64,000 nucleotides of DNA, from contig JAPLAW010000015.1 in the NCBI GenBank assembly GCA_026393075.1, forward strand, positions 62,001 through 126,000. The letters are read 5' to 3'. The DNA comes from Actinomycetota bacterium. Lineage in GTDB: Bacteria > Actinomycetota > Actinomycetes > Nanopelagicales > Nanopelagicaceae. Every line of letters begins with the position of its first letter. Within the stretch, counting starts at the first letter, position 1. The position numbers and the translations under genes are program-made. The notes beneath the pieces are model-generated. The model was given only the letters and a program-made list of their open reading frames with translations, was not told the DNA's origin and ran no database searches. Of the stretch, positions 55,642-64,000 are shown piece after piece.

Positions 55642-56175
55642 TTACAAACCAAGGTCTGCTAACTGGTAAGCAGCGCGGTATTCAAAACCGGCTTCATCAA
55701 TCTTTGGTTTTGCGCCACGTTCAACAATAACGGCAACGCCAACCACAATTGCGCCAGCTTCTTGAAGCGCTTCAACTGCGGTTAATACTGAACCACCAGT
55801 AGTTGAAGTATCTTCAACTGCTAACACACGACGACCTTTTACATCTGGTCCTTCAATACGACGTTGCAGACCGTGCGCTTTTTCTGCCTTGCGAACTACA
55901 AAGGAATCAAGTTTGCGTCCTTGTTGCGCCGCAACATGCATCATCGCAGTTGCTACTGGGTCAGCGCCAAGAGTTAAGCCGCCAACTGCTTCGTAATCCA
56001 AATCTTTAGTTAGTTCAAGCATCACTGCGCCCACTAGTGGGGCAGCAACCGCGTCGAGAGTCACACGGCGCAGATCAACGTAGTAATCGGCTTCCTTGCC
56101 CGAAGACAAAATAACTTTGCCGTGTACTACCGCTTTGTTAAGGATCTCTTCTCGGAGAATTTCGTGTGAGTTCAT
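55642..56175 (-). CDS. pyrE: Orotate phosphoribosyltransferase
   Basis: Forms OMP from orotate and PRPP in pyrimidine synthesis. The PRPP-binding signature is VLAVEDTSTTGGSVLTAVEALQEAG, and the flexible loop RKAEKAHGLQRRIEG (with catalytic Lys) is intact. Length 177 aa is the short form typical of Actinobacteria. TAAGGT ends six bases before the ATG, a leaderless layout. It is divergent from the DUF1800 gene across 45 bases. Confidence 0.92.
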   Translation of the reverse strand: MNSHEILREEILNKAVVHGKVILSSGKEADYYVDLRRVTLDAVAAPLVGAVMLELTKDLDYEAVGGLTLGADPVATAMMHVAAQQGRKLDSFVVRKAEKAHGLQRRIEGPDVKGRRVLAVEDTSTTGGSVLTAVEALQEAGAIVVGVAVIVERGAKPKIDEAGFEYRAAYQLADLGL

Positions 56176-56220
56176 GTCCGTACCTTACCTAACTGATTCA
56201 AATCACCTACATTTACCGTC

Positions 56221-57519
56221 ATGGAAACCGACCGGTTAGAGATAGCACGGCTCTACCACCGCTTTGGTTTTGGCCCTCGGCCTGGTGAATTTAAAGCTGC
56301 GTTAGCTAATGGTTTAAGCGCTACAAAAACCTCACTCTTGAGCGTGCCCACTGATGATTTAGCTGCGGCGCAAATTGCTGAACCGAATATTACAAATTTA
56401 GGACCTCGTCCTGGTCAAAATACAAGTGCGCTAATTGAATTCAACATTGCACTTCGCCAGCAATCTAGAGATTTACCAACTTGGTGGCTAGATCGCATGG
56501 TTCTTTCTGATCATGCATTAACTGAACGCATGACTTGGTTCTGGCATGGCCACTGGGCAACTTCGATCAGCAAAATTAATTTTGCGTATCCAATGTATCT
56601 ACAAAATCAAACCCTGCGCAAACATGCTCTTGGTAATTTTAAAGATATGTCATTTGCAATGTTAAATGATGGCGCTCTGCAAGACTGGCTCGACGGTGGC
56701 GCCAATACCGTTAAAGCACCAAATGAAAATTTAGCTCGCGAATTGATGGAATTATTTCTACTCGGCGTAAACCGATATACCGAAAATGATGTTCGTGAAT
56801 TAGCTAGATCTTTAACCGGATATCAAGTCGAACCATGGTCGGGCAAAGTAGTTTTTAACTCTAAACGTTTCGATGCCAACTCAAAGACAATCTTAGGTTC
56901 GAGTGCCAATTTTGATGGACCCAAAGCCACAGCGCTGTTACTTTCCCAGACTGATTGTGCAAAATTTATTTCCGAACGCATTTGGTTCAGATTTATTTCT
57001 AGTACGAACGGGCTACCTGCAGATAATGCTTTAGAAAGCGCATTTGTTGGTCGCGATATTAAATCAATTTTATTAGCCGCTACCGATAGCAAGATTCTTG
57101 GTGATGTGAATAATTCTGTTGTTAAGGCACCAGTTGAATGGTTTGCAAGTGTTGCCCGCTATTTGAAATTAACTCCATCAGCGCTGAAAACCCAAGCCCA
57201 ACTTCTTAGCTATTTGGATAAGTTGGCTCAGGTTCCCTTTAACCCACCAAACGTAGGTGGCTGGCCGACGGATGAATCTTGGTTGAGTTCAGCCAGTGCC
57301 CAATACCGACTTCAATTTGCTGGCTGGCTCATAAAACAGGCTGATTTAAGTGCTTTAACTGCAATTGCCCCTAATAAGCGAGTTGTTTGGTTGCAAGATG
57401 AACTTGGCGTTTTAGCTTTCAGTAATCGAACTCGAATTGCACTAGATGGCGAGAAGAATAATCCAGTCCAATTACTGCAGTTAGCAATCTGTAGTCCGGA
57501 ATACGTAGTGAGCGCTTAA
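56221..57519 (+). CDS. DUF1800 family protein
   Basis: A 432-residue protein of the DUF1800 family. Family blocks are ERMTWFWHGHWATS, ELMELFLLGVNRYTENDVRELARSLTGYQ and PPNVGGWP. Function is unknown. No signal peptide is seen at this start; TACATT ends seven bases before the ATG, supporting it. DUF1800 and DUF1501 genes are commonly paired; the partner follows after 9 bases, so they probably act together, perhaps at the cell envelope. Confidence 0.85.
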   Translation: METDRLEIARLYHRFGFGPRPGEFKAALANGLSATKTSLLSVPTDDLAAAQIAEPNITNLGPRPGQNTSALIEFNIALRQQSRDLPTWWLDRMVLSDHALTERMTWFWHGHWATSISKINFAYPMYLQNQTLRKHALGNFKDMSFAMLNDGALQDWLDGGANTVKAPNENLARELMELFLLGVNRYTENDVRELARSLTGYQVEPWSGKVVFNSKRFDANSKTILGSSANFDGPKATALLLSQTDCAKFISERIWFRFISSTNGLPADNALESAFVGRDIKSILLAATDSKILGDVNNSVVKAPVEWFASVARYLKLTPSALKTQAQLLSYLDKLAQVPFNPPNVGGWPTDESWLSSASAQYRLQFAGWLIKQADLSALTAIAPNKRVVWLQDELGVLAFSNRTRIALDGEKNNPVQLLQLAICSPEYVVSA

Positions 57520-57528
57520 GGAGACCTG

Positions 57529-58755
57529 ATGGATACTTTAACTCGTCGGAAATTTCTTCAACTATCCGGTGCTGCGACCGTTGGTGCAGTAGCGCCAATG
57601 TTGACGCTTGACGAAATTGCAGCTGCAGCCGCTACTCGACCTCTTCCGCTGGGAACACCAATTTTAATTATGGTCACTCTTTACGGCGGTAATGATGGGC
57701 TTAATACAATTGTGCCTTATACCGATCCAATTTATTACTCATCTCGACCAGATATTTCTTATGCACCAGAAAAAGTTTTGAAATTAGATGATCAGTTGGG
57801 CTTAAACCCGGCCATGACTGGAATTAAATCCATGTGGGATCAGAAGAAAGTTGCAATTGTTCGTGGGGTTGGTTATCCAAGACCTGATCATTCCCACTTT
57901 ACGTCCATGGCAATTTGGCAAAGTGGTGCGCCAGTTTCCAGATTAAACAGTGGTTGGTTAGGACGTTGGGTTGAATCACAAGAATTAGATCCGATGTTGG
58001 CTATTAGTTTAGGTTCAGTATTGCCACCTTTGTTAGTTGGCGAAAAAAGATCTGGTTCAGTACTTCCACTTGGCGGTCTAGTTATACCGACTGGGGCTTT
58101 TGGAAAAGATTGCCAAAAATTGAGTCAGGTTGTTTCAACAGATAATAAATTAATGGCGGCAGCTGCCACCTCGATGCGTGATTTATTTACCGTTTCCAGC
58201 ACTGTGACCCCAATTTTAAAGATGCCCGCACCGGTCGCCGATGATTTACCTACTGCAAACGGTGGAAACGCTGGTGGCGATTCGAACCTATCGCAACAGC
58301 TAGATGTAGTCGCCAAACTCATTGCTGCAGGCTCTCCAACGAGGGTTTGGTCGGTTTCACTTGGCGGTTTTGATACCCATGCAAATGAAGCTAATGCGCA
58401 AGCAGCCCTTCTTGGAACTGTTTCAGCCGCGTTGACCAGATTTGCAAGTCAGATGAAAAATACAACGCGTGGTAAAGATATTGTCACCATGGTTTATTCC
58501 GAGTTCGGTCGTCGCGTAAAAGGAAATGCTTCGCAAGGTACTGATCACGGAACAGCTGGCCCAGTATTTTTAATTGGCGATCGCGTAAAAGGCGGTTTCT
58601 ATGGAGACCAACCATCACTATCAAAACTAATAGGTGGTGACTTGGCAGTGACTTCAGATTTCCGAGATATTTATGCCGCCGTATTAGAAGATCTTTTGAA
58701 AACCCCAGCTGAAAAAGTTCTAGCCGGCTGGAAGAGCAAGGGTCAGTACTTCTAA
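57529..58755 (+). CDS. DUF1501 family protein with Tat signal
   Basis: A 408-residue secreted protein of the DUF1501 (sulfatase/alkaline-phosphatase-like) family. The N-terminus TRRKFLQLSGAATVGAVAP is a twin-arginine signal. Conserved later blocks are YGGNDGLNTIVPY, RPDHSHF, SLGGFDTHANE and SEFGRRVKGNASQGTDHGTAGP, the last with the metal-ligand-like Asp/His set. AGGAG precedes the ATG. Activity is not established. It ends one base before the convergent hspR stop. Confidence 0.87.
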   Translation: MDTLTRRKFLQLSGAATVGAVAPMLTLDEIAAAAATRPLPLGTPILIMVTLYGGNDGLNTIVPYTDPIYYSSRPDISYAPEKVLKLDDQLGLNPAMTGIKSMWDQKKVAIVRGVGYPRPDHSHFTSMAIWQSGAPVSRLNSGWLGRWVESQELDPMLAISLGSVLPPLLVGEKRSGSVLPLGGLVIPTGAFGKDCQKLSQVVSTDNKLMAAAATSMRDLFTVSSTVTPILKMPAPVADDLPTANGGNAGGDSNLSQQLDVVAKLIAAGSPTRVWSVSLGGFDTHANEANAQAALLGTVSAALTRFASQMKNTTRGKDIVTMVYSEFGRRVKGNASQGTDHGTAGPVFLIGDRVKGGFYGDQPSLSKLIGGDLAVTSDFRDIYAAVLEDLLKTPAEKVLAGWKSKGQYF

Positions 58756-59145
58756 CTACTTCTCTTCTTCATAGAGAATCACTGGTTGTTTCTTGCGAAC
58801 TGCTATCCCCTTGGGTGGATTAGCTTCGATAAGCGCATCAACTTCAATTCGCAACTTAGCAACTTCGAGCGCCATGTTAGCCATTGCAGATTCGAGTTCA
58901 ATAATTCGCTTAATACCCGCATGATTAATTCCTTCGCCTACTAGACGTTGCACCATGCGGAGGGATGCGATGTCTCGTAGTGAGTATCTGCGGTTTCGGC
59001 CGCTAGTGCGATCTGGTGAAACCAAACCCATGCGATCATATTGGCGCAGTGTTTGCGGATGCATGCCAGATAGTTCGGCAGCGACTGAAATTACGTAAAC
59101 GCCGGCATCATCATCTGGCAGATTTTTGTCATTATCAATGTTCAT
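58756..59145 (-). CDS. hspR: Heat-shock repressor HspR (MerR family)
   Basis: Repressor of the dnaK operon that binds HAIR elements and uses DnaK as co-repressor. MerR-type helix-turn-helix VISVAAELSGMHPQTLRQYDRMGLVSPDRTSGRNRRYS is followed by the dimerisation helix. Length 129 aa. It is the last gene of dnaK-grpE-dnaJ-hspR, overlapping dnaJ by 4 bases, so it is autoregulated. Confidence 0.93.
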   Translation of the reverse strand: MNIDNDKNLPDDDAGVYVISVAAELSGMHPQTLRQYDRMGLVSPDRTSGRNRRYSLRDIASLRMVQRLVGEGINHAGIKRIIELESAMANMALEVAKLRIEVDALIEANPPKGIAVRKKQPVILYEEEK

Positions 59146-60062
59146 GAATTTGCCTTGCTATTAAATTCGGCTCGAACATCTTCGCCTTCGGTTGCAGTTG
59201 CAAAATTCTTCAAAGCATCTTCAGCCTTTTGATCAAGACGCTTTGGCACCTGCACTTCAACCGTAACCAATAAATCTCCAGTTGCGCCGGCTTTAGTAAC
59301 TCCGCGGCCTTTTACGCGCAAAACACGGCCATTTGAGGTACCTGGTGCTAAGCGCACAGTTACATCATCACCAGTAAGAGTAGGCACCTTGATATCTGCG
59401 CCAAGAGCAGCTTCTGGAAAAGTAACTGGCAAAGTAATTGTTAAGTTCTCGCCTTTACGCGCAAAAACTGAATGTGGCTTAACGTGTAACAAAATAAATA
59501 AATCTCCGGGGCCTGCTTCACCTGGGGCACCTTTGCCCTTAACGCGAATTTTTGCTCCATCATTAACGCCAACCGGAACTCGCGCCGTTATGTTTTGAGC
59601 TGGTCCACCATCGGTAGAAAGTCGCAGATCTAACGTAGTTCCGAAAATAGATTCTTTAAAAGTAATTGTGGCTTCGGTTTGTAGATCCTGGCCCTTGCGC
59701 GGACCACGACGGCCGCCACTAAATAGATTTGCGAAAATGTCTTGTGGATTTCCGCCACCAAAAATGTCTCCGAAATCGCCACCTTGGTAATTACCGCCAC
59801 CCATAGGTGCGCGCATGCCACCTTTTTCATAAAGTGACCGAGCTTCGTCGTATTCGGCACGCTTTTTATCATCACCCAGAATGTCGTAAGCCTCTGAAAC
59901 AGCCTTGAACTGTTCTTCGAGTTTTACATCGCCTTTGTTTTTATCTGGGTGTAGCTCACGAGCGAGCGAGCGATACTTCTTTTTAATCTCATCTGCAGGT
60001 GCGTTCTTTGATACGCCCAGGATTTTATAGAAATCCTTCTCGTATAAATCACGCGCTGCCAT
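59142..60062 (-). CDS. dnaJ: DnaJ-family co-chaperone without zinc finger
   Basis: Hsp40 co-chaperone of DnaK. J domain at the N-terminus with the HPD motif (H38-P39-D40), then a Gly-rich linker and the two C-terminal beta domains. At 306 aa it lacks the CxxCxGxG zinc finger of type I DnaJ, so it is the CbpA-like type II form. It starts 3 bases after the grpE stop and overlaps hspR. Confidence 0.92.
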   Translation of the reverse strand: MAARDLYEKDFYKILGVSKNAPADEIKKKYRSLARELHPDKNKGDVKLEEQFKAVSEAYDILGDDKKRAEYDEARSLYEKGGMRAPMGGGNYQGGDFGDIFGGGNPQDIFANLFSGGRRGPRKGQDLQTEATITFKESIFGTTLDLRLSTDGGPAQNITARVPVGVNDGAKIRVKGKGAPGEAGPGDLFILLHVKPHSVFARKGENLTITLPVTFPEAALGADIKVPTLTGDDVTVRLAPGTSNGRVLRVKGRGVTKAGATGDLLVTVEVQVPKRLDQKAEDALKNFATATEGEDVRAEFNSKANS

Positions 60063-60065
60063 TAT

Positions 60066-60557
60066 TTATTCTCCCGCTGGATCTGTTACTGCGACGCTGG
60101 CTGGACGCAAAATACGATCTTTGAATTTATACCCAGACTGCAAAATTTTGCTAGCCGTAGGCACTAAGACATCTGCTGAAGTTTCATGCATAAGTGCATC
60201 ATGAATCTGTGGGTCAAATTCAGTTCCAGCTTCACCGAACTTTTCTAGCCCAATTCGTGAAGTTATTGAAGCCAATTGATCAGCAATTGCCTTAAATCCA
60301 CCGGTTAACTCTTCATGCTCAGCTGCTTTATCAAGCCCGTCTAATAGGGGTAATAGCTCATTAAGCACTGAAGCAATTGCGATTTCGGAAGCAACTGCGC
60401 GATCTCGCTCGACTCGCTTACGGTAATTGGCATATTCAGCTTGCAGGCGTTGTAAGTCAGCAGTCATCACAGTAAGCGGGTCAATTTCTTGACCCGCCTC
60501 TGGATGTTCAAAACCAACTTCTTCTTGTAACGGAGGCATTTCGCTCTCTGTTGTCAT
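60066..60557 (-). CDS. grpE: GrpE nucleotide exchange factor
   Basis: Releases ADP from DnaK. It has the long N-terminal coiled coil (DLQRLQAEYANYRKRVERDR) followed by the four-helix and beta domain, with FDPQIHDALMHE conserved. Length 163 aa is short but complete. It lies between dnaK (38-base gap) and dnaJ. Confidence 0.92.
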   Translation of the reverse strand: MTTESEMPPLQEEVGFEHPEAGQEIDPLTVMTADLQRLQAEYANYRKRVERDRAVASEIAIASVLNELLPLLDGLDKAAEHEELTGGFKAIADQLASITSRIGLEKFGEAGTEFDPQIHDALMHETSADVLVPTASKILQSGYKFKDRILRPASVAVTDPAGE

Positions 60558-60595
60558 TTAGTTACACCAATTCCAATGCTCGACACTTTTGTGTC

Positions 60596-62413
60596 TCACT
60601 CAACAATCTCAGCATCTTCAACGCCATCTTCATTCGGTGTTGAATCACCTTGTGTTGCAGCTGTTGCTGCATAAAGGGCGGCGCCTAGTGATTGGCTGAC
60701 GGTTGCAACTTTTTCAGTTGCCGCCTTAATTGCCGCGAGATCATTGCCTTCGAGAGCGGTCTTAAGAGCGGCAAGTTCAGTTTCGGTTTCAGCTTTCTTC
60801 TCGGCAGCTTCGCCTTCGGTGAACTTATCTTCGTTATCTTTTAAGAACTTCTCGGTCTGGTAAAGAAGTGAATCTCCGTTGTTACGGATCTCTGCTTCTT
60901 CTTTGCGCTTACGATCTTCTTCGGCGTGTGATTCCGCATCCTTCATCATGCGATCAATCTCTTCTTTAGAAAGAGATGAGCCACCAGTGATCGTCATCTT
61001 CTGCTCTTTACCGGTACCAAGATCTTTAGCTGAAACGTGCACGATGCCGTTAGCATCAATGTCGAAAGCAACTTCAATCTGTGGGACTCCGCGTGGTGCA
61101 GGTGGTAGGCCAGTTAGTTCAAACATGCCGAGCTTCTTGTTGTAAGCCGCCATCTCGCGCTCACCTTGGAATACCTGAATCTGTACCGCTGGTTGATTGT
61201 CATCAGCTGTTGTAAAGATTTCGCTGCGCTTAGTTGGGATAGTTGTATTGCGCTCGATTAACTTAGTCATAACGCCACCCTTAGTTTCGATACCAAGAGA
61301 TAGTGGTGTCACATCGAGAAGCAGAACATCCTTAACTTCACCTTTTAAAACACCGGCTTGAAGCGCAGCTCCTACAGCTACAACTTCATCAGGGTTTACG
61401 CCCTTATTTGGCTCTTTCCCGCCGGTAAGTTCGCGAACTAAATCAACAACTGCTGGCATACGAGTTGAACCACCAACTAGAACTACGTGATCGATATTAG
61501 CAATTGGAATTCCAGCATCTTTTAGAACGGCTTGGAATGGCTTCTTGCAACGATCAAGTAGATCTGCAGTTAGTGATTGGAATTGCGCGCGAGAAATAGT
61601 TTCATCTAAGAACAATGGATTCTTCTCGGCGTCAACTGTTATGTATGGCAAGTTGATAGACGCTTGCTGCGATGATGATAGTTCGATCTTTGCTTTTTCA
61701 GCAGCTTCACGAACGCGTTGCATCGCCATTTTATCTTTTGCTAAATCAATTCCTGATTGAGCCGCAAATGTTTTAACCAGGTGTTGCACAAGTGCGTCAT
61801 CCCAGTCATCGCCACCGAGATTGTTATCGCCATTAGTTGCTTTCACTTCAACAACGCCATCACCGATTTCAAGTAGTGAAACGTCGAAAGTTCCGCCACC
61901 TAAGTCGAAAACTAGAATTGTTTGTTCTTGATCACCTTTATCAAGACCGTATGCAAGTGCTGCAGAAGTTGGCTCGTTAATAATGCGAAGAACATTTAAA
62001 CCAGCAATTTCGCCAGCTTCTTTAGTTGCTTGACGTTGTGCATCGTTGAAGTAAGCCGGCACGGTAATAACCGCATCAGTTACAGTTTCGCCAAGATATG
62101 CCTCGGCATCACGTTTTAGCTTCTGCAATACACGTGCTGAAATTTCTTGTGCGGTGTATTTCTTGCCATCAATATCAATTGTCCAATTAGTACCCATATG
62201 ACGCTTTACTGAACGAATTGTGCGATCAACATTTGTTACTGATTGACGCTTCGCAACTTCACCGACTAGTACTTCGCCATTCTTAGCAAAAGCCACAATC
62301 GATGGAGTAGTGCGTGCACCTTCGGCATTAGCGATAACCGCTGGCTCGCCGCCCTCGAGAACGGAAACACAGCTGTTAGTGGTTCCAAGGTCGATTCCTA
62401 CTGCTCTGGCCAT
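60596..62413 (-). CDS. dnaK: Chaperone DnaK (Hsp70)
   Basis: Hsp70 chaperone. The ATPase domain starts [13 protein letters not shown]; the later [15 protein letters not shown] and VGGSTRMP motifs are intact; the linker is [15 protein letters not shown], followed by the substrate-binding and lid domains and an acidic tail ([10 protein letters not shown]). 605 aa. AGGAGC precedes the ATG. It is transcribed from a promoter overlapped by a HAIR operator at 62530-62550. Confidence 0.97.
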   Translation of the reverse strand: MARAVGIDLGTTNSCVSVLEGGEPAVIANAEGARTTPSIVAFAKNGEVLVGEVAKRQSVTNVDRTIRSVKRHMGTNWTIDIDGKKYTAQEISARVLQKLKRDAEAYLGETVTDAVITVPAYFNDAQRQATKEAGEIAGLNVLRIINEPTSAALAYGLDKGDQEQTILVFDLGGGTFDVSLLEIGDGVVEVKATNGDNNLGGDDWDDALVQHLVKTFAAQSGIDLAKDKMAMQRVREAAEKAKIELSSSQQASINLPYITVDAEKNPLFLDETISRAQFQSLTADLLDRCKKPFQAVLKDAGIPIANIDHVVLVGGSTRMPAVVDLVRELTGGKEPNKGVNPDEVVAVGAALQAGVLKGEVKDVLLLDVTPLSLGIETKGGVMTKLIERNTTIPTKRSEIFTTADDNQPAVQIQVFQGEREMAAYNKKLGMFELTGLPPAPRGVPQIEVAFDIDANGIVHVSAKDLGTGKEQKMTITGGSSLSKEEIDRMMKDAESHAEEDRKRKEEAEIRNNGDSLLYQTEKFLKDNEDKFTEGEAAEKKAETETELAALKTALEGNDLAAIKAATEKVATVSQSLGAALYAATAATQGDSTPNEDGVEDAEIVE

Positions 62414-62452
62414 TTTTATTGCTCCTATTTCTTCTTATCTATTCCCGCTTGT

Positions 62453-62508
62453 TTGGAGCCTTTCGCGGCTCCAAGTCTGTTAATTGGGCTCCGCTTATCA
62501 GCGGGGCA
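62453..62508 (-). promoter_or_regulatory. Two hairpins in the dnaK 5' leader
   Basis: Stem TTGGAGCC (62453-62460) / GGCTCCAA (62467-62474), and a second, GCTCCGCT/AGCGGGGC, around 62488-62507, lie in the predicted about 95-base leader of dnaK. The dnaK ribosome binding site (AGGAGC) can pair with the GGCTCC segment instead, so mutually exclusive folds are possible. Confidence 0.45.
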
Positions 62509-62515
62509 TGAGTCG

Positions 62516-62521
62516 ATTATA
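62516..62521 (-). promoter_or_regulatory. dnaK promoter -10 box
   Basis: Perfect TATAAT on the minus strand. The predicted transcription start is about 95 bases before the dnaK ATG. The HAIR element covers the -35 region. Confidence 0.6.
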
Positions 62522-62529
62522 CACAAATA

Positions 62530-62550
62530 CTTGAGTCGAGGCGACTCAGG
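62530..62550. promoter_or_regulatory. HAIR element (HspR operator)
   Basis: CTTGAGT, seven bases, ACTCAGG: the HAIR inverted repeat (CTTGAGT-N7-ACTCAAG) with one mismatch. It overlaps the -35 region of the dnaK promoter, and hspR is in the same operon. Confidence 0.9.
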
Positions 62551-62619
62551 TTTTCATAGGGCGTAACCCACAGCCCGAGAGACTTATTCCCGCGCAATTT
62601 TCCCTTTACCCTGAGCCAC

Positions 62620-64000
62620 ATGACCCTAACGCTCGCCTTAATGATCGGTGCCTATGGCATCACGGTTGTTGCTTTAACCCTGCTGACAATTCGGGTTCGC
62701 CAACTAATAGGTATTTATAAAAAAGGTGCAGCTGACCCAACCCGTAGCGGTAATCGTGGTGCGCGACTTAAGAACACACTGAAAGAAACTCTTGGCCACA
62801 CCAAGATGCTTAATTTCACCGCAACTGGAATTGCGCACTGGTTTGTCATGATTGGTTTTGGAGCGCTTTTCGGAACGTTGGTTCAGGCTTATTTCTTAAT
62901 CATTAATCCACGTTGGGAACTTCCGGTAATTGGTCACCTGTGGCCATATGAATATTTTGTTGAGCTAATTACTTGGTTGACCGGAATAAGCATCGTGACG
63001 CTAATTGGTATCCGCCAAGTCACACGCTTCTTTCATAAAAGTCGCACCTCTCGTTTCTTAGGTTCAGGGAATTGGAAGGCTTATTACGTCGAAGCAACAA
63101 TTCTGGCAATCGTTTTCTGTGTGATTGCATTACGTGGTCTTGAAGGTGCACTCTCTGAAGAAACAGCTCGCAATAAGCACTACATCACCACTTGGTGGAT
63201 TGCAGCGATGTTCAAGGAATTATCACTTGGGCAAATTATAACTTCGATTCAAGTAATCGCCGCAATTAAGATTTTTGTATCAATGCTGTGGTTTGTAGTT
63301 ATCGCAACAAACTTTACGATGGGTATTGCATGGCACCGATTCTTGGCTCCATTTAATATTTTCTACAAGCGAAACGCAGATGGTAAGAATTCACTTGGCC
63401 CGTTGCCTGAAATGTTGTCACACGGTAAGCCAGTTAACTTTGAAGATCCAGCTGAAGATGATGTCTTTGGACTCGGCAATCGTGGCGACATTTCTTGGAA
63501 AGGTCTGCTCGACATGACTTCATGTACCGAGTGCGGACGTTGCCAGTCGCAATGCCCTGCTTGGCACACTGATAAACCGCTATCGCCGAAGCTTTTGATT
63601 ATGGCTATGCGCGATCACGCCATGTCTAAAGTGGTTGAAAATGAAGTATTAGTTGGTGAAAACGCGCCGATTTCTCTTGATGTTCTTTGGTCTTGTACTA
63701 CCTGTGGTGCTTGTGTAAATGAATGTCCAGTAGATATTGAACACGTTGATCACATTGTAAATATGCGTCGCTTCCAAGTTTTAGTTGAATCTGAATTTCC
63801 AACTGAACTTGGCGGAACTTTCCGTAATCTAGAAAAAGCTGGTAACCCATGGGGTGCTAATCGCAATGATCGCGAAGCGTGGATTGCTGAATGTGATTTC
63901 CCAATTAAAGTTGTTGAAGGTGTCTTGCCTGATGATGTGGAATATTTATTCTGGGTTGGTTGTGCTGGTGCTTACGAAGAGCGCGCTAAGAAAACAACGA
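62620..64000 (+). CDS. Membrane iron-sulfur oxidoreductase (EtfD/FadF type), 3' end outside window
   Basis: The frame is open from the ATG at 62620 to the window end (460 codons). An N-terminal domain of about five membrane helices is followed by a ferredoxin-like domain with CTECGRCQSQCP and CTTCGACVNECP (two 4Fe-4S clusters), and then the start of a CCG domain (FWVGCAGAYEERAKK). The layout fits EtfD/FadF of Mycobacterium (Rv0338c), which passes electrons from electron-transfer flavoprotein to the quinone pool during fatty acid oxidation. TACCCT ends seven bases before the ATG, suggesting a leaderless start. Other HdrD-like electron carriers are the alternative. Confidence 0.85.
   Translation, partial: MTLTLALMIGAYGITVVALTLLTIRVRQLIGIYKKGAADPTRSGNRGARLKNTLKETLGHTKMLNFTATGIAHWFVMIGFGALFGTLVQAYFLIINPRWELPVIGHLWPYEYFVELITWLTGISIVTLIGIRQVTRFFHKSRTSRFLGSGNWKAYYVEATILAIVFCVIALRGLEGALSEETARNKHYITTWWIAAMFKELSLGQIITSIQVIAAIKIFVSMLWFVVIATNFTMGIAWHRFLAPFNIFYKRNADGKNSLGPLPEMLSHGKPVNFEDPAEDDVFGLGNRGDISWKGLLDMTSCTECGRCQSQCPAWHTDKPLSPKLLIMAMRDHAMSKVVENEVLVGENAPISLDVLWSCTTCGACVNECPVDIEHVDHIVNMRRFQVLVESEFPTELGGTFRNLEKAGNPWGANRNDREAWIAECDFPIKVVEGVLPDDVEYLFWVGCAGAYEERAKKTT

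Overview
The window reads as a gene-dense, low-to-moderate-GC chromosome segment of a streamlined actinobacterium. The markers are mshA and an mshD-like acetyltransferase (mycothiol), CarD, GlnR, a SenX3/RegX3-PhoU module, HspR with a HAIR operator, DUF3027, DUF2530, DUF3263, DUF1416 and DUF4395 proteins, an MFS-dTMP kinase fusion and an actinobacterial-type topA. The compact layout, low GC and absence of insertion sequences, prophage or CRISPR fit the freshwater Nanopelagicales (acI) lineage; that assignment is inference. No stretch longer than 300 bases lacks a gene.

Layout. 1-2364: end of a sugar ABC importer and a convergent alpha-glucosidase. 2395-9735: GDSL hydrolase, citrate synthase, pdxH-serC-MFS (+) ending in a 26-residue membrane ORF, a broken MFS gene, DUF2530, cold-shock protein, DUF3027. 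9815-17368: groL under a CIRCE element, DUF3263, a PLP decarboxylase, an NAD-binding/DUF2867 protein, NDH-2, an alpha/beta hydrolase, carbonic anhydrase. 17414-21464: tRNA-Thr(UGU), ppx, a Nudix/SixA protein and ppk (polyphosphate turnover). 21503-26979: a (-) run with GDSL hydrolase, rlmB, cysS, ispDF and carD, then an orphan lipoprotein on (+). 26976-32059: regX3-senX3 divergent from phoU across a PHO-box-like array, then gpmA, ybjN and mshA, the same gene set as Mycobacterium Rv0486-Rv0491.

32079-38577: a sulfur/redox/metal block on (-) (thioredoxin, a leader peptide, DUF4395, rhodanese, DUF1416, Fur, YgfZ, two tiny membrane proteins, nitrobindin-like protein, asparaginase) next to glnR and an mshD-like gene, matching the Mycobacterium Rv0813c-Rv0819 region. 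38563-44919: a seven-gene (-) run that joins a ferric-reductase-like membrane flavohaem protein, a secreted FMN-binding protein and its flavin transferase ApbE to a UPF0303 protein, a PfkB kinase, an aldose epimerase and a class III aminotransferase. 44981-54807: exopeptidase-like lipoprotein, holB, MFS-tmk, topA and an H+-pyrophosphatase. 54976-58755: DedA, pyrE and a DUF1800/DUF1501 pair. 58756-62413: dnaK-grpE-dnaJ-hspR under a HAIR operator. 62620-end: the start of a membrane iron-sulfur oxidoreductase (EtfD/FadF type).

Two features recur across the window. At least fifteen genes have a TANNNT box ending 6-8 nt before the start codon and no ribosome binding site, which points to leaderless transcription. 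Several convergent gene pairs share one TTAA as both stop codons. The most interesting local systems are the leader-peptide attenuator before DUF4395-sseA, the flavin electron-transfer operon, the tandem small membrane proteins, and the PHO-box array.
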